Positions 26,332-34,562 of a stretch of DNA of 64,000 bases are shown here, one piece after another (within the stretch, counting starts at the first letter, position 1; the number at the start of each line of letters is the position of its first letter). The position numbers and the translations under genes were made by a program. This DNA comes from Flavobacteriales bacterium (lineage in GTDB: Bacteria; Bacteroidota; Bacteroidia; Flavobacteriales_F; PHOS-HE28). The notes below the pieces were generated by a model, which was not told where the DNA came from, ran no database searches, and saw only the letters and a program-made list of their open reading frames with translations. Where the stretch lies: NCBI GenBank assembly GCA_016699575.1, contig CP064979.1:3968001-4032000 (forward strand), written 5' to 3'.

Positions 26332-27195
26332 CTACGCAACAGTGTCGAAACCTGCTAACTTCTCCTTCAGGCCAACACCCTGGCTGCGCTCCACAATGCT
26401 GAAGTAGCGCAGGGAAATAGCCACCACCACAACAGTGTGCACCACCTCTTGCAGGATCCCCGCAATCGAAGTCCACGCTGAGCTGATAACCACTTTCCAC
26501 ATCGGCAGGTCAGGAGAGCCATCGAATCCGGGCTGCCAGAATTCCTCGATCCCACTGAACAACAACGCCGGGAGGTTGAAGGCCAAACTGAGCAGGTAAC
26601 TAACGACCACGAGCGAGGTGCAAAGACCGAGCAAAGGCCAAAAGCCTGAGTGCGCCAAGGAAACGCTCCGGCCGATCGCATTGCCCACCCCTGACCGCTC
26701 GACGGTGAAGACCACCCCTGTCAGGACGAAGATGTTCAGCAAATAGAGCCCGGGAAGGATGCATAAAAAGGCCCCTAGAATGCCGAGCCCCCACGTAAAG
26801 ACCAGTATGACCAAGTAGGGCAGGAAGCCCCTAAGGCTGGTCACCAGCAGGTCGCTGGTCGTCAGTGTGCGATGTTCTTTGAGGAGGTATGCCCTCAAGT
26901 ACTGCAGTGTAACGCAGTTCACCAGAGCACGTCCAATGGCGAACGGTATGTACATGATCCCCACGGTGGACCAGATCTCTCTGTTCACTGCCCAGATGTC
27001 AGTCGGCGCTGGGTCACTCGGATAGAGCAGCATCCACCCGTTCACGGCTCCGTAAAGGACCATGGGCACAATGGCGATAAGAACCACCGCACGCACCAGA
27101 ACTGCACCGTTCTGCCTGACGAACGCAATGGCATCGCCAAGGGTCTGCTCAAAGTCGCGCACTTGGCGCAACTGCACGGGTGCGGCGTTCGACAT
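26332..27195 (-). CDS. polytopic membrane protein, MoxR operon (paralogue of 25378-26247)
   Basis: 287 residues with about six transmembrane helices. It shares with its neighbour the N-terminal pattern QLRQVRDFEQTLGDAIAFVRQN, a GLYLLNIFVLTGVVFTVER segment matching GIWIAIAFILSPITHGEE, and a C-terminal SIVERSQGVGLKEKLAGFDTV. The ATG at 27195 lies 47 nt inside the end of the SpoIIM-like gene, an unusually long same-strand overlap. Function unknown. Confidence 0.75.
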   Translation of the reverse strand: MSNAAPVQLRQVRDFEQTLGDAIAFVRQNGAVLVRAVVLIAIVPMVLYGAVNGWMLLYPSDPAPTDIWAVNREIWSTVGIMYIPFAIGRALVNCVTLQYLRAYLLKEHRTLTTSDLLVTSLRGFLPYLVILVFTWGLGILGAFLCILPGLYLLNIFVLTGVVFTVERSGVGNAIGRSVSLAHSGFWPLLGLCTSLVVVSYLLSLAFNLPALLFSGIEEFWQPGFDGSPDLPMWKVVISSAWTSIAGILQEVVHTVVVVAISLRYFSIVERSQGVGLKEKLAGFDTVA

Positions 27196-28132
27196 GGTAG
27201 GGGTGGATGACGAAATACCACAGGATGAAGGCGGCCGAGAGGCTGATGATGGTGATGCTCACCCAGTCGTTCATCACCGGGGCATGGCGCGTGACGAAAC
27301 TCTCGAGGAAACCGGCCAAAATGAAGATGGGCACCAGGCCCATGACCACCTTAAGGCCAAGCTTGGCGCCCCGCAGGAAGCTCTCCATGCGGGTGTGCGT
27401 GCCGGGGAATATCATGCCGTTGCCGAGCGTGATGCCCGCAGCTCCGGCGATCATCAGCGCGCTCAGTTCCAATGTGCCGTGCACCATGATGGTGAGGATG
27501 CTCACATGCCCAACACCCTCGCTGAACATCATGCCGATGAACGAGCCGATGCGGATGCCTTCACGCCAAAGCAGGAAACCCGGAGCGAACGAGGTGAACA
27601 AGCCCAGCGCGAACATGAACATGGATACCCGGATGTTGTTCACCGTGATGAACATGAACATGTCGCCTTGGTCCATCGAACCATACACGTCCATGGGCCG
27701 TCCGTTGCGGATGTTCTCCAGGGTCATGTTCACGTATTCATCGCCCATCATCAGCCTAACGAACGTGAAATCGTGGAAGACGCTCAGGACGCCGACGCCC
27801 AGAAAGACCAGGAAGATGACCGCCGACACCAGAAGCTGCGGTCTTGTTGCTGCCATCGCCAGAGGTACCTCTTCCTTCCAGAACCGAAGGAACCTGTTGC
27901 GGTCGGTGCGCTCGTTCCGGTGCAGCATTTGGTGCACTCGCGCGCTCACGCCGTTCAGGTAACTGGTTACGTTGCTGTTCGGGTAGAACGTCCGCGCGTA
28001 GCTCAGGTCGTCGGTCAACTCGACGTACAGGTCGTTCGCCTCGTCCGCACTGAGCCTGTCCAGGCCTTCGGCAGCCTTTTCCAGACGCTGCCACTTGGTC
28101 TTGTTGCGGTTGATGAAAGCAGCCTCGCGCAT
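27149..28132 (-). CDS. SpoIIM-family membrane protein
   Basis: 327 residues. A cytoplasmic N-terminal helical region (about 1-90) precedes five or six transmembrane helices with the stage II sporulation protein M motifs MFITVNNIRVSMFMFALGLF, GMMFSEGVGHVSI and HGTLELSALMIAGAAGITLGNGM. Outside spore formers these proteins occur in MoxR/DUF58 operons beside RDD-family membrane proteins. It is the first gene of this leftward operon and no RDD gene precedes it here, unlike many Bacteroidota loci. Divergent from recF with 94 nt between starts. Confidence 0.9.
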   Translation of the reverse strand: MREAAFINRNKTKWQRLEKAAEGLDRLSADEANDLYVELTDDLSYARTFYPNSNVTSYLNGVSARVHQMLHRNERTDRNRFLRFWKEEVPLAMAATRPQLLVSAVIFLVFLGVGVLSVFHDFTFVRLMMGDEYVNMTLENIRNGRPMDVYGSMDQGDMFMFITVNNIRVSMFMFALGLFTSFAPGFLLWREGIRIGSFIGMMFSEGVGHVSILTIMVHGTLELSALMIAGAAGITLGNGMIFPGTHTRMESFLRGAKLGLKVVMGLVPIFILAGFLESFVTRHAPVMNDWVSITIISLSAAFILWYFVIHPYHVERRTRAVAPSARL

Positions 28133-28226
28133 TGGGGTGGGGTGAACATAACGGGTTGCAGGATATGGTCATCGCGGCAGATATGGCAACAACTGGTACG
28201 TAGGGCCTTCAAGCTACCTTGCACCC

Positions 28227-29351
28227 GTGGCGCTGGCGCATCTTTCCCTGCTCAACTTCCGCAACCACCGCGAGGCCTCCATCGACCTGGGTCCGCAGGT
28301 GAACTGCTTCACCGGTCCGAACGGTGTCGGCAAGACCAACTTGCTCGATGCCGTGCACTACCTCAGCCTGTGCAAGAGCTACTTCGAACCGGTGGACATG
28401 CACAACATCCTGCACGGCGAAGACTGGTTCATGGTGAAGGGAAGCGTGCTGGCCGGTGAGCAGCAGGACGAGCTCTCCTGCAGCGTGCGCAAGGGCCAGC
28501 GCAAGGTGTTCACCCGTAACCGGAAAGAGTACGATCGCCTGGCAGACCACGTCGGCAAGCTGCCCGTGGTGATGATCACACCGTACGACGGCCAGTTGGT
28601 GCTGGATGGCAGCGAGGTGCGCCGTCGGTTCCTGGACGGTCTGATCGCCCAGTTCGACCGCGAGTACCTGGATGCATTGCTGCGCTACAACCGCGCGTTG
28701 GCCCACCGCAATCTCCTGCTCAAGAACAGCGGCAGGCGAGGAGTGAGCCGTGAAGAGCTCGAACCATGGGACGAGCAACTGGTGCTTCATGGCGAAGCGG
28801 TGCACGCTGAACGCAAGGTCTTCATGGACCAGTTGGTGCCCAGGCTGGCCAAGCACTACACCGGAATCAGCGGTGGGCACGAGGAGGTGGGCTTGGGCTA
28901 CAAGAGCGAATTGCTGGAACGCAGCATGCGCGAACTGCTTTCACAGTCATGGGACCGCGACTTGGCGGCGCAGCACACAACGGTCGGTATCCATCGCGAT
29001 GACCTGCTCTTCACCATAGGGGAGCAGCCGCTCAAGCGCCACGGCTCGCAAGGCCAGCAGAAGACCTTCCTGATCGCCCTCAAACTAGCGCAGTTCGACC
29101 TCACGGCCGATCGCACCGGTGCCAAGCCGATCCTGTTGCTGGATGACATCTTCGACAAGATCGACCCCCAACGGATGCGCCACCTTCTGGCGTTGCTCGG
29201 CGGCGGTGGGTTCGCCCAAGTGCTTATTACCGATACCGACGCGACGCGCCTGCACAAAGTCCTCGATGGACTGGGCCTCGATGTGCGCTTCTTCGCCATG
29301 GACCAACACCAGGTAAGCCGTGAAAAGGCAGAACGATCAGTCGCTGGGTGA
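28227..29351 (+). CDS. recF: DNA replication/repair protein RecF
   Basis: 374 residues starting at GTG 28227. An SMC-like ABC ATPase: LSLLNFRNHREA, Walker A GPNGVGKTN (about 30-38), the signature-like GSQGQQKTFLIALKLAQ near 270, and Walker B ILLLDDIFDKID. RecF loads RecA at single-strand gaps together with RecO and RecR. A TACCTTGC sequence ends 4 nt before the start and may be the -7 box. Its last 32 bases overlap the following dciA-like gene. Confidence 0.96.
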   Translation: MALAHLSLLNFRNHREASIDLGPQVNCFTGPNGVGKTNLLDAVHYLSLCKSYFEPVDMHNILHGEDWFMVKGSVLAGEQQDELSCSVRKGQRKVFTRNRKEYDRLADHVGKLPVVMITPYDGQLVLDGSEVRRRFLDGLIAQFDREYLDALLRYNRALAHRNLLLKNSGRRGVSREELEPWDEQLVLHGEAVHAERKVFMDQLVPRLAKHYTGISGGHEEVGLGYKSELLERSMRELLSQSWDRDLAAQHTTVGIHRDDLLFTIGEQPLKRHGSQGQQKTFLIALKLAQFDLTADRTGAKPILLLDDIFDKIDPQRMRHLLALLGGGGFAQVLITDTDATRLHKVLDGLGLDVRFFAMDQHQVSREKAERSVAG

Positions 29352-29610
29352 CGCCCTGCGCGGCATGGCCAACGAACTTGGCTTACGTCCCAAGCTTGAT
29401 GAGCTGGATGCCATCAGCGCATGGGACCATGTGGCCGGTGGCATGATCGCCAAGCACACCCGGAGCATCAAACTCCGCAGCAACAGGCTCTACATCGCCG
29501 TTGACAGCGCGCCGCTGAAGCAAGAGCTGAGCTATCGCAAGGAGGATCTCGTTGCACGCCTCAACGAGCGGCTGGGGCGCACGGTGGTGGAGCAGATCGT
29601 GCTCACCTGA
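29320..29610 (+). CDS. DUF721 (DciA-like) protein
   Basis: 96 residues starting at GTG 29320 inside the end of recF. The DUF721 fold is recognisable by AWDHVAGGMIAKHTRSIKLRSNRLYIAVDSAPLKQELSYRKEDLV. DciA is the replicative helicase loader or operator in many bacteria lacking DnaC/DnaI, and its placement after recF is common. The four-nucleotide-like overlap and GTG start suggest translational coupling to recF. Followed after 3 nt by the epimerase gene. Confidence 0.88.
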   Translation: MKRQNDQSLGDALRGMANELGLRPKLDELDAISAWDHVAGGMIAKHTRSIKLRSNRLYIAVDSAPLKQELSYRKEDLVARLNERLGRTVVEQIVLT

Positions 29611-29613
29611 GCT

Positions 29614-30660
29614 ATGGTGAGGCTGGCGGTATGTCCTTACCGGCTTCTGTTCAAGCACCCGTTCGGTACGGCGCACGGTATTCGGACCGGTACGGACAGT
29701 GTATTTGTGCGGTTGGAACAGGACGGGGTTTTCGGCTACGGTGAAGCCACCATGCCACCATACGTTGCCGAAAACCAACGTACTGTGTTGGACCGGTTGG
29801 CCGCGTGGTCGGGGTTGCAGTTGTCGCTTCCGAACGATCTAGGCAAGGCGCTAGCTCAAATAGACCACTGGATCACAGAGGCTCCCAGTGCGCGCGCGGC
29901 ACTCAGTATGGCGCTCGTCGACCTCGCCGGAAAACTGACCAGCCAGCCTGCTTGGCAACTGTTGGAAGCGCCTGTACCGCAAGGCGGGCGGATGATGATG
30001 ACCTTGGGGCTCTGTGACCTGAGCGAAATCCCATCACGCTTGGAGGAACTGCCTCCAGTGGAAGTCCTGAAGGTGAAGTTGAACGGTGAGAACGACGTGG
30101 ACCGCCTTCAAGCGGTGGTTCGGGATTGGACGAGGGCGTTGTTCCTGGATGTGAACCAAGGTTGGAAGACAAACGCACAGGCCGAAGACGTTCTGGGCTT
30201 TATCAATGGCTGTAAAGTGCTTGGCGTTGAGCAACCTTATGAAAAGAATGACCTTGCACTGAACGGGTGGCTTCAGAGCCGGACCGAACTTGTGGTCTTC
30301 GCGGACGAAACGGTGCAGGGTCCAGCGGACGTCCGAGATAAGGGTGCCGGGTTCAACGGTGTGAACATCAAGCTGCAGAAGTGCGGTGGGCCTGACGTGG
30401 CGCGGGCAATGGCGAAGGAGATCCTGGGTTTGGGCAAACAGGTGATGCTTGGAAGCATGAGCGAGAGTTCCCTTGGCTGCACGGCTGCGGCGCATCTGAG
30501 CGGCCTCGTCGGCTTGCTGGACTTGGATGGGCCATGGCTGATCGGAAACGACCCGTTCGTTGGACTTGAACTGTACCAAGGGTCGGTCAAGATGCCTGAT
30601 CGGCCCGGACTTGGAACGGAGCTCACGGCTGACTTGAGATTCGCTCCATACGGCGCATAA
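29614..30660 (+). CDS. dipeptide epimerase (L-Ala-D/L-Glu epimerase type), enolase superfamily
   Basis: 348 residues. An N-terminal capping domain (FKHPFGTAHGIRTGTDSVFV) is followed by a TIM-barrel with catalytic bases and metal ligands in muconate-lactonizing-enzyme order: KVKLNG (Lys), DVNQGW (Asp), VEQPY (Glu), FADETVQG (Asp), NIKLQKCGG (Lys) and LGSMSESSLG. The C-terminal LDLDGPWLIGNDPF carries the DxD-type element of dipeptide epimerases that binds the substrate ammonium. Probable role: epimerising L-Ala-D-Glu from murein peptides for recycling. The specificity is inferred; other dipeptides are possible. Confidence 0.85.
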   Translation: MVRLAVCPYRLLFKHPFGTAHGIRTGTDSVFVRLEQDGVFGYGEATMPPYVAENQRTVLDRLAAWSGLQLSLPNDLGKALAQIDHWITEAPSARAALSMALVDLAGKLTSQPAWQLLEAPVPQGGRMMMTLGLCDLSEIPSRLEELPPVEVLKVKLNGENDVDRLQAVVRDWTRALFLDVNQGWKTNAQAEDVLGFINGCKVLGVEQPYEKNDLALNGWLQSRTELVVFADETVQGPADVRDKGAGFNGVNIKLQKCGGPDVARAMAKEILGLGKQVMLGSMSESSLGCTAAAHLSGLVGLLDLDGPWLIGNDPFVGLELYQGSVKMPDRPGLGTELTADLRFAPYGA

Positions 30661-30774
30661 TTTATATTATGTTAATCATGCTCAGTCTGACGATCAGTCC
30701 GTCCATCCGTCTTGTCCATTGTTCGCATCCCTGCATTCGACCCAGTTTGCCATGGACGCTTAACCCAAAAGCAG

Positions 30775-30802
30775 CGAGGCCGCCCCTTTCGGAGCGGCCT
30801 CG
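30775..30802. terminator. bidirectional terminator between epimerase and DUF3078 genes
   Basis: A perfect 9-bp stem CGAGGCCGC/GCGGCCTCG with a 10-nt loop, followed on the plus strand by GTCTTGTCC. It lies between convergent genes and repeats the GGCCGC core of other terminators here. Confidence 0.75.
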
Positions 30803-30822
30803 GTCTTGTCCGTTGAGCGGTT

Positions 30823-31782
30823 CTAGAACTTGTAGGTCAGCCCCAGACCAAAGGCCTCTTTGAACTGGGTGGTCGGCCCAACCTTGGCAACCCCATCCTC
30901 CGTCCGGGCAATGTCGATATCGTGATCGTACAGCAGGATCGTGTTCAGGTTGGCCGCGAACCAGTCGTTCACCTTGAAGGTCCACATCGTTTCCCAGATC
31001 ACGTCAACGTTCTGTGGTTCGCGCAGGTAGTTGCTGAAGAGCTCCAAGCGCGTGAAGAAGTTGATGTTCTTGGCCAGCTCCTTCTTGTATTGCGCGTTCA
31101 GGTATCCCCCGAATTGGAAGTCCACGTTCTCGCCGGCCGAAATGACCTTCCCGGCAGTATCGCGCACGGCGGCTTCCACCCCGAAAGCACCGGCATCGGC
31201 CAGATCCTGGTCCAGCACCACAACAGCGCGGGCCATGGCCGGGCTCACGAACAGGCTGAAGTTGTCGTTGGGCTTGTAGTCGAAGCCTACGCCCAGGAGA
31301 AAGTAACCTGGCGCCATGAACTTGGAGATAGCGATGGAATCGTCCACCGTTTTGAAGCCCTCCGCGAATTGGCTGCGGAACTGGAACAGTGTGCTGAAAT
31401 ACAGCGACTTCTTCAATTGGTAGCCCCATTTGCTGTTCAGTTCGAGCCGGTCATCGGTCTTGAAGGTGCGTTTACCCTCTTGGGCAAGGAGGCCGTACGC
31501 AAGGGCAACGCTATTGTCCCAGTAGGTGCGCCCTTTATGGCGGTTGGCAAAGGCGTTGAACAGGCCGATACCGCTTACGCTGCTAGCACCACCACCCGAC
31601 CAATTGACCAGTTGCACTTGGCTGAAGTTGAGGCTCGCAACCCCGCCGGTCGTCCAGATCTTGCCGGTCGTATCGGAAGCTGAGCGGGTTTGCATCTGCC
31701 CCATTTGGGTGCCCTGTTCAACTTGGGCCGAGGACGTCACGAAAACGAGGCCCAAGGCCCCAAAGAGGATGGTTCTTTTCAC
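30823..31782 (-). CDS. DUF3078 outer-membrane beta-barrel protein
   Basis: 319 residues with a signal peptide (MKRTILFGALGLVFVTSSAQ). The mature part begins TTGGVASLNFSQVQLVNWSGGGASSVSG, the hallmark of DUF3078, and alternates hydrophobic and polar residues in beta strands up to a terminal aromatic FGLGLTYKF, the typical end of a Bam-dependent outer-membrane barrel. No function is established for the family. Transcribed after the two MscS-type genes but separated by 32 nt. Confidence 0.88.
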   Translation of the reverse strand: MKRTILFGALGLVFVTSSAQVEQGTQMGQMQTRSASDTTGKIWTTGGVASLNFSQVQLVNWSGGGASSVSGIGLFNAFANRHKGRTYWDNSVALAYGLLAQEGKRTFKTDDRLELNSKWGYQLKKSLYFSTLFQFRSQFAEGFKTVDDSIAISKFMAPGYFLLGVGFDYKPNDNFSLFVSPAMARAVVVLDQDLADAGAFGVEAAVRDTAGKVISAGENVDFQFGGYLNAQYKKELAKNINFFTRLELFSNYLREPQNVDVIWETMWTFKVNDWFAANLNTILLYDHDIDIARTEDGVAKVGPTTQFKEAFGLGLTYKF

Positions 31783-31814
31783 GGAGGTAAGTGGGTTATT
31801 GGTGGTCTGGAGGT

Positions 31815-32639
31815 TCAGGGGTGGTTGTGGAGGATCATCTCGCGCTGCGGGCCTTTGATGCCAGCAGAAATGAGGGCTTCACGACCAGCTTCATAGACGC
31901 CGAAGTAAACATCCCAGTAATGATCGGGATGGCACCATGGTCGAACTGCCAGCTCCACCCCGTCCTGATTGATCTTCCCAATGGTGACCCCCGGTGCAGG
32001 CTCAGCAAGGACTTGCGGATGGTTGCGCATCGCTTGGGTAAGCACATCGCGAGTTTGGGCAATGGACATTCCGTGGCCAATGCCGAAAGTCAGGTCCACG
32101 CGCATGCGACCGTCGGCGCTATAGTTGATGATGTTGCCGTTGGCCATTGGGCCATTGGGTATGATGGCCGTTTTGTTTTCCGGCGTGAGCAGCACGGTGG
32201 TGAAGATCTGTATCTCCTTCACATGGCCCGTAACGCCCTGGGCCTCGATGAGGTCCCCGACTTTGTAGGGCCTGAACAGCAGGATCAGCGTTCCACCGGC
32301 AAAGTTGGCCAGTGTGCCTTGCAGCGCCAACCCGACCGCGAGGCCGGCGGCGCCAATGATCGCCACGAAGCTGGTGGTCTCCACTCCCAGCATCTGGATC
32401 ACCGTGATGAAGAGCAGCACCCGCAGCGCGATGGTGACCAAACTCCTCAGGAATCGATGCAGCGTGGGTTCCACTTCCCTTTGCTGCATGGTCCTGTCGA
32501 GCAACCGGGCAAATAGCTTTATCAGCAGGTGGCCCGCCCAAAGGACCACCAACGCCATGACCACTGTGGGGCCATAGTCCAACACCAATTGCCAGCCTTT
32601 GGCGGTCCAGTCATTCACCTTGTCCATGTGTTCGTTCAT
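31815..32639 (-). CDS. MscS-type mechanosensitive ion channel
   Basis: 274 residues, similar in length to E. coli MscS (286). Three transmembrane helices (about 22-120); the pore-lining TM3 is GAAGLAVGLALQGTLANFAGG, the glycine/alanine-rich MscS pattern. A cytoplasmic beta domain (PYKVGDLIEAQGVTGHVKEIQIFTTVLLTPENKTAIIPNGPMANGNIINYS) and C-terminal domain follow. It opens under membrane tension to release osmolytes during hypo-osmotic shock. 18 nt downstream of the second channel gene, suggesting an operon with the sigma factor further upstream. Confidence 0.95.
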   Translation of the reverse strand: MNEHMDKVNDWTAKGWQLVLDYGPTVVMALVVLWAGHLLIKLFARLLDRTMQQREVEPTLHRFLRSLVTIALRVLLFITVIQMLGVETTSFVAIIGAAGLAVGLALQGTLANFAGGTLILLFRPYKVGDLIEAQGVTGHVKEIQIFTTVLLTPENKTAIIPNGPMANGNIINYSADGRMRVDLTFGIGHGMSIAQTRDVLTQAMRNHPQVLAEPAPGVTIGKINQDGVELAVRPWCHPDHYWDVYFGVYEAGREALISAGIKGPQREMILHNHP

Positions 32640-32657
32640 GCCGGTCTTTTTTGGGCG

Positions 32658-33488
32658 CTATACCTCCACGTCGGTGCTGAGTACCTCAATGCGTTCCGTC
32701 ATCAACTGGCGTGTGGGCAACAAAACCACTCTGTCCCCGGTGTTCAAAGCGATGTTCACGCTGTCGATCCGTTCGATGATGCCTTCATCACTCCCGATCC
32801 GCAGGCGCATGCCCGGCTTGAAGCGCTCTTTGGCGTAGTAGCTGCCCAGGATGTTCGAGAGGATGTCCCGCGATGCTATTCCGTAGGCCACACTGAAAGC
32901 GACCAATATGCCGCCGGTCAGCAACAAGATGTTCGAGGTGATCAAGGTGGTGTCCACGCCTGCCATGTTCAGCGCAGTTATGGACATGAACAGCACGATA
33001 ACACCAAAGAAGATCCTGCCCAGGATCTTGCCCCCGATGAGGCCAACGGAACCACTGAGCCTAATAGCAAGGTCCTGAACGCGTTCGCCGAGCCAGACAC
33101 CAAAGACGAAGATCCCGACCGATGTCAAAAGGATCGGCAGGTAGTTGAAGAACCGATGGACGGCCTCCGTAACGAATGCGAGGTCCATGACCTGCGCAGA
33201 GGCCAGGATGAAGAACAACTGAATGAGCCAGTACACCAGCGTGCCGGCAACGACCGCCATACCGCCCAAACGGCCAAAGACGCGCTCCAGACCGCTGCGT
33301 TCGGCGGCTCCTTGGAGGCCCGTTCGTTGAACAAGCCGGTGTATCAGTTTGCGCACTGCCCTGGCCAATCCCCAACCGATCAACAGCAACAGGAGCCCCG
33401 CACCAATGGAAGGTAGGGTTTGGAGGATGCCGCCGACGTAGCTGCGGAAGGCGCCGGTGAGTTGGTCGTAGAAGAAGTTGAAGTCCAT
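32658..33488 (-). CDS. TM-helix-repeat (CmpX-like) mechanosensitive channel family protein
   Basis: 276 residues with five or six transmembrane helices, including conserved-TM-helix segments (GAGLLLLLIGWGLARAVRKLIHRL, LTSVGIFVFGVWLGERVQDLA, TGGILVAFSVAYGIASRDILSNILGSYY) and a short C-terminal beta domain (GDRVVLLPTRQLMTERIEVLS). The family includes MscS-related proteins with partial MscS similarity, such as CmpX. It may sense tension or modulate ECF signalling; the linkage with an ECF sigma gene here is compatible with that, but this is inference. Confidence 0.82.
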   Translation of the reverse strand: MDFNFFYDQLTGAFRSYVGGILQTLPSIGAGLLLLLIGWGLARAVRKLIHRLVQRTGLQGAAERSGLERVFGRLGGMAVVAGTLVYWLIQLFFILASAQVMDLAFVTEAVHRFFNYLPILLTSVGIFVFGVWLGERVQDLAIRLSGSVGLIGGKILGRIFFGVIVLFMSITALNMAGVDTTLITSNILLLTGGILVAFSVAYGIASRDILSNILGSYYAKERFKPGMRLRIGSDEGIIERIDSVNIALNTGDRVVLLPTRQLMTERIEVLSTDVEV

Positions 33489-33505
33489 GCTTGAGTGGGG
33501 AATTG

Positions 33506-33709
33506 TCAGGGTTTCTTGTTGGCACGTCGGCGACCATCGCTACCGATGATCCGCACATTGTTGAAGAGGGTTGCTGCGTAGTCGGCCATGAACAACTGCG
33601 CGAACCGCATCAATAGCATGACGAATTTCACGCTTCCGACCACTTCATTGCGCAGTTCCGGCGGTGGTTCATCCGTTGACCGGATGAGCTTGAACGGATT
33701 GGTGCTCAT
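33506..33709 (-). CDS. small protein coupled to an ECF sigma factor
   Basis: 67 residues. No transmembrane helix is clear; the central part (NEVVGSVKFVMLLMRFAQLFMADYAATLFNNVRI) is a strongly amphipathic or hydrophobic helix between a charged N-terminus (EPPPELR) and a basic C-terminus (GRRRANKK). The ATG at 33709 overlaps the sigma-factor stop by four bases, and the channel gene starts 17 nt downstream. The position is where an anti-sigma factor would normally lie, but the protein is not recognisable as one. Confidence 0.7.
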   Translation of the reverse strand: MSTNPFKLIRSTDEPPPELRNEVVGSVKFVMLLMRFAQLFMADYAATLFNNVRIIGSDGRRRANKKP

Positions 33710-34290
33710 GGCTCTTCCGGATAGAGTTCCTTGTATTTCGCCAACGCCCTTTCCCGGGCCCTAAGGAGGCGCATCTTCACCGCGCTCTCGCCCAAGGCCA
33801 GGGTCGTTTGGATCTCTGCTATGGGCAGATCGTCGTCGTACTTCATCAGAAGCAGGGCCCTGTCGAGCGGGTCGATGGCGTGCAGCACCTTGTCCAGCCG
33901 CTCCGCGCGCATCGACAAAAGGACCGCCTCGCTCACGCCGTCATCAGGGGCAGCCATCGTGGTGCGCTCATCAATGTCCTCTTCCTTGTGGCGCTGGCTC
34001 TTCCGCAAAGAGTCAAGGCAGTAGTTGTACGTGACACTGTAAACCCATGTGCCGAACTTGCTCTTATGATCGAACTTGGTGAGGTTCACGAAGATCTTCA
34101 GGAAGATGTCGTGCGTGAGATCCTTGGCAAGGTCCCTGTCCCTGGTCATGCCCACGCACTTCTGGAAGACCTTGGCAGTGTACCGGTCGTACAGCACGGC
34201 AAAGCGGTCTGCGTCCATTTGGCGCTGTAGTTCAAGAACCAGCTCCTCGTCGGTGAGGGCCGAACTGTCCTTAGGCTTCTTCCGGAACAA
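33706..34290 (-). CDS. ECF RNA polymerase sigma factor
   Basis: 194 residues. The start is TTG 34290; no in-frame ATG or GTG lies between it and a stop eight codons upstream. Region 2: DADRFAVLYDRYTAKVFQKCVGMTRDRDLAKDLTHDIFLKIFVNL and TWVYSVTYNYCLDSLRKSQ; region 4: IDPLDRALLLMKYDDDLPIAEIQTTLALGESAVKMRLLRARE. It heads an apparent operon with a 67-residue protein and two mechanosensitive-channel genes, and is separate from the SigK-like system at 19068. Confidence 0.93.
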   Translation of the reverse strand: MFRKKPKDSSALTDEELVLELQRQMDADRFAVLYDRYTAKVFQKCVGMTRDRDLAKDLTHDIFLKIFVNLTKFDHKSKFGTWVYSVTYNYCLDSLRKSQRHKEEDIDERTTMAAPDDGVSEAVLLSMRAERLDKVLHAIDPLDRALLLMKYDDDLPIAEIQTTLALGESAVKMRLLRARERALAKYKELYPEEP

Positions 34291-34347
34291 GGCTGGTCGT
34301 GTGGGCGGCCTTCAGACGGACCAGCCCTTGAGAGGTCACAAGTGATT

Positions 34348-34443
34348 TCAGCAGGAGCAGAGGAAGGCCCGGTCCTCGGTTTTGATGATGCAACCAATGA
34401 TGCACTGGATGGCCAGTGATGCAATGAGGGTGCGCCGGATCAT
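34348..34443 (-). CDS. possible 31-residue cysteine-containing peptide
   Basis: A short frame from ATG 34443: a basic start MIRRTL, a hydrophobic run LIASLAIQCIIGCIIK and a C-terminal LCSC. It looks like a small membrane peptide or lipopeptide and lies between the tRNA-Val terminator and the ECF sigma gene. Chance cannot be excluded at this length; there is no conserved family I recognise. Confidence 0.25.
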   Translation of the reverse strand: MIRRTLIASLAIQCIIGCIIKTEDRAFLCSC

Positions 34444-34457
34444 AAAGCGGGAAAATG

Positions 34458-34485
34458 AACGGCCGCCGATCGCGCGGCGGCCGTC
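34458..34485 (-). terminator. terminator downstream of tRNA-Val
   Basis: A perfect stem ACGGCCGCCG/CGGCGGCCGT (10 bp) with a 6-nt loop, followed on the minus strand by TTCATTTTCCC. It begins three bases past the tRNA 3' end. Confidence 0.8.
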
Positions 34486-34487
34486 TG

Positions 34488-34562
34488 TGGGCATTACTGG
34501 ATTCGAACCAGTGACCCCTACTCTGTCAAAGTAGTGCTCTGAACCAGCTGAGCTAAATGCCC
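34488..34562 (-). tRNA. tRNA-Val (anticodon GAC)
   Basis: Acceptor stem GGGCATT/AATGCCC with discriminator A, a D arm GCTC..GAGC, an anticodon stem CTACT/AGTAG with loop TTGACAG (anticodon GAC) and a T arm CTGG/CCAG with TTCGAAT. CCA is not encoded. A TACATTCG box is at 34591-34598 on the minus strand, 28 nt upstream, and a strong terminator follows. Confidence 0.95.
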
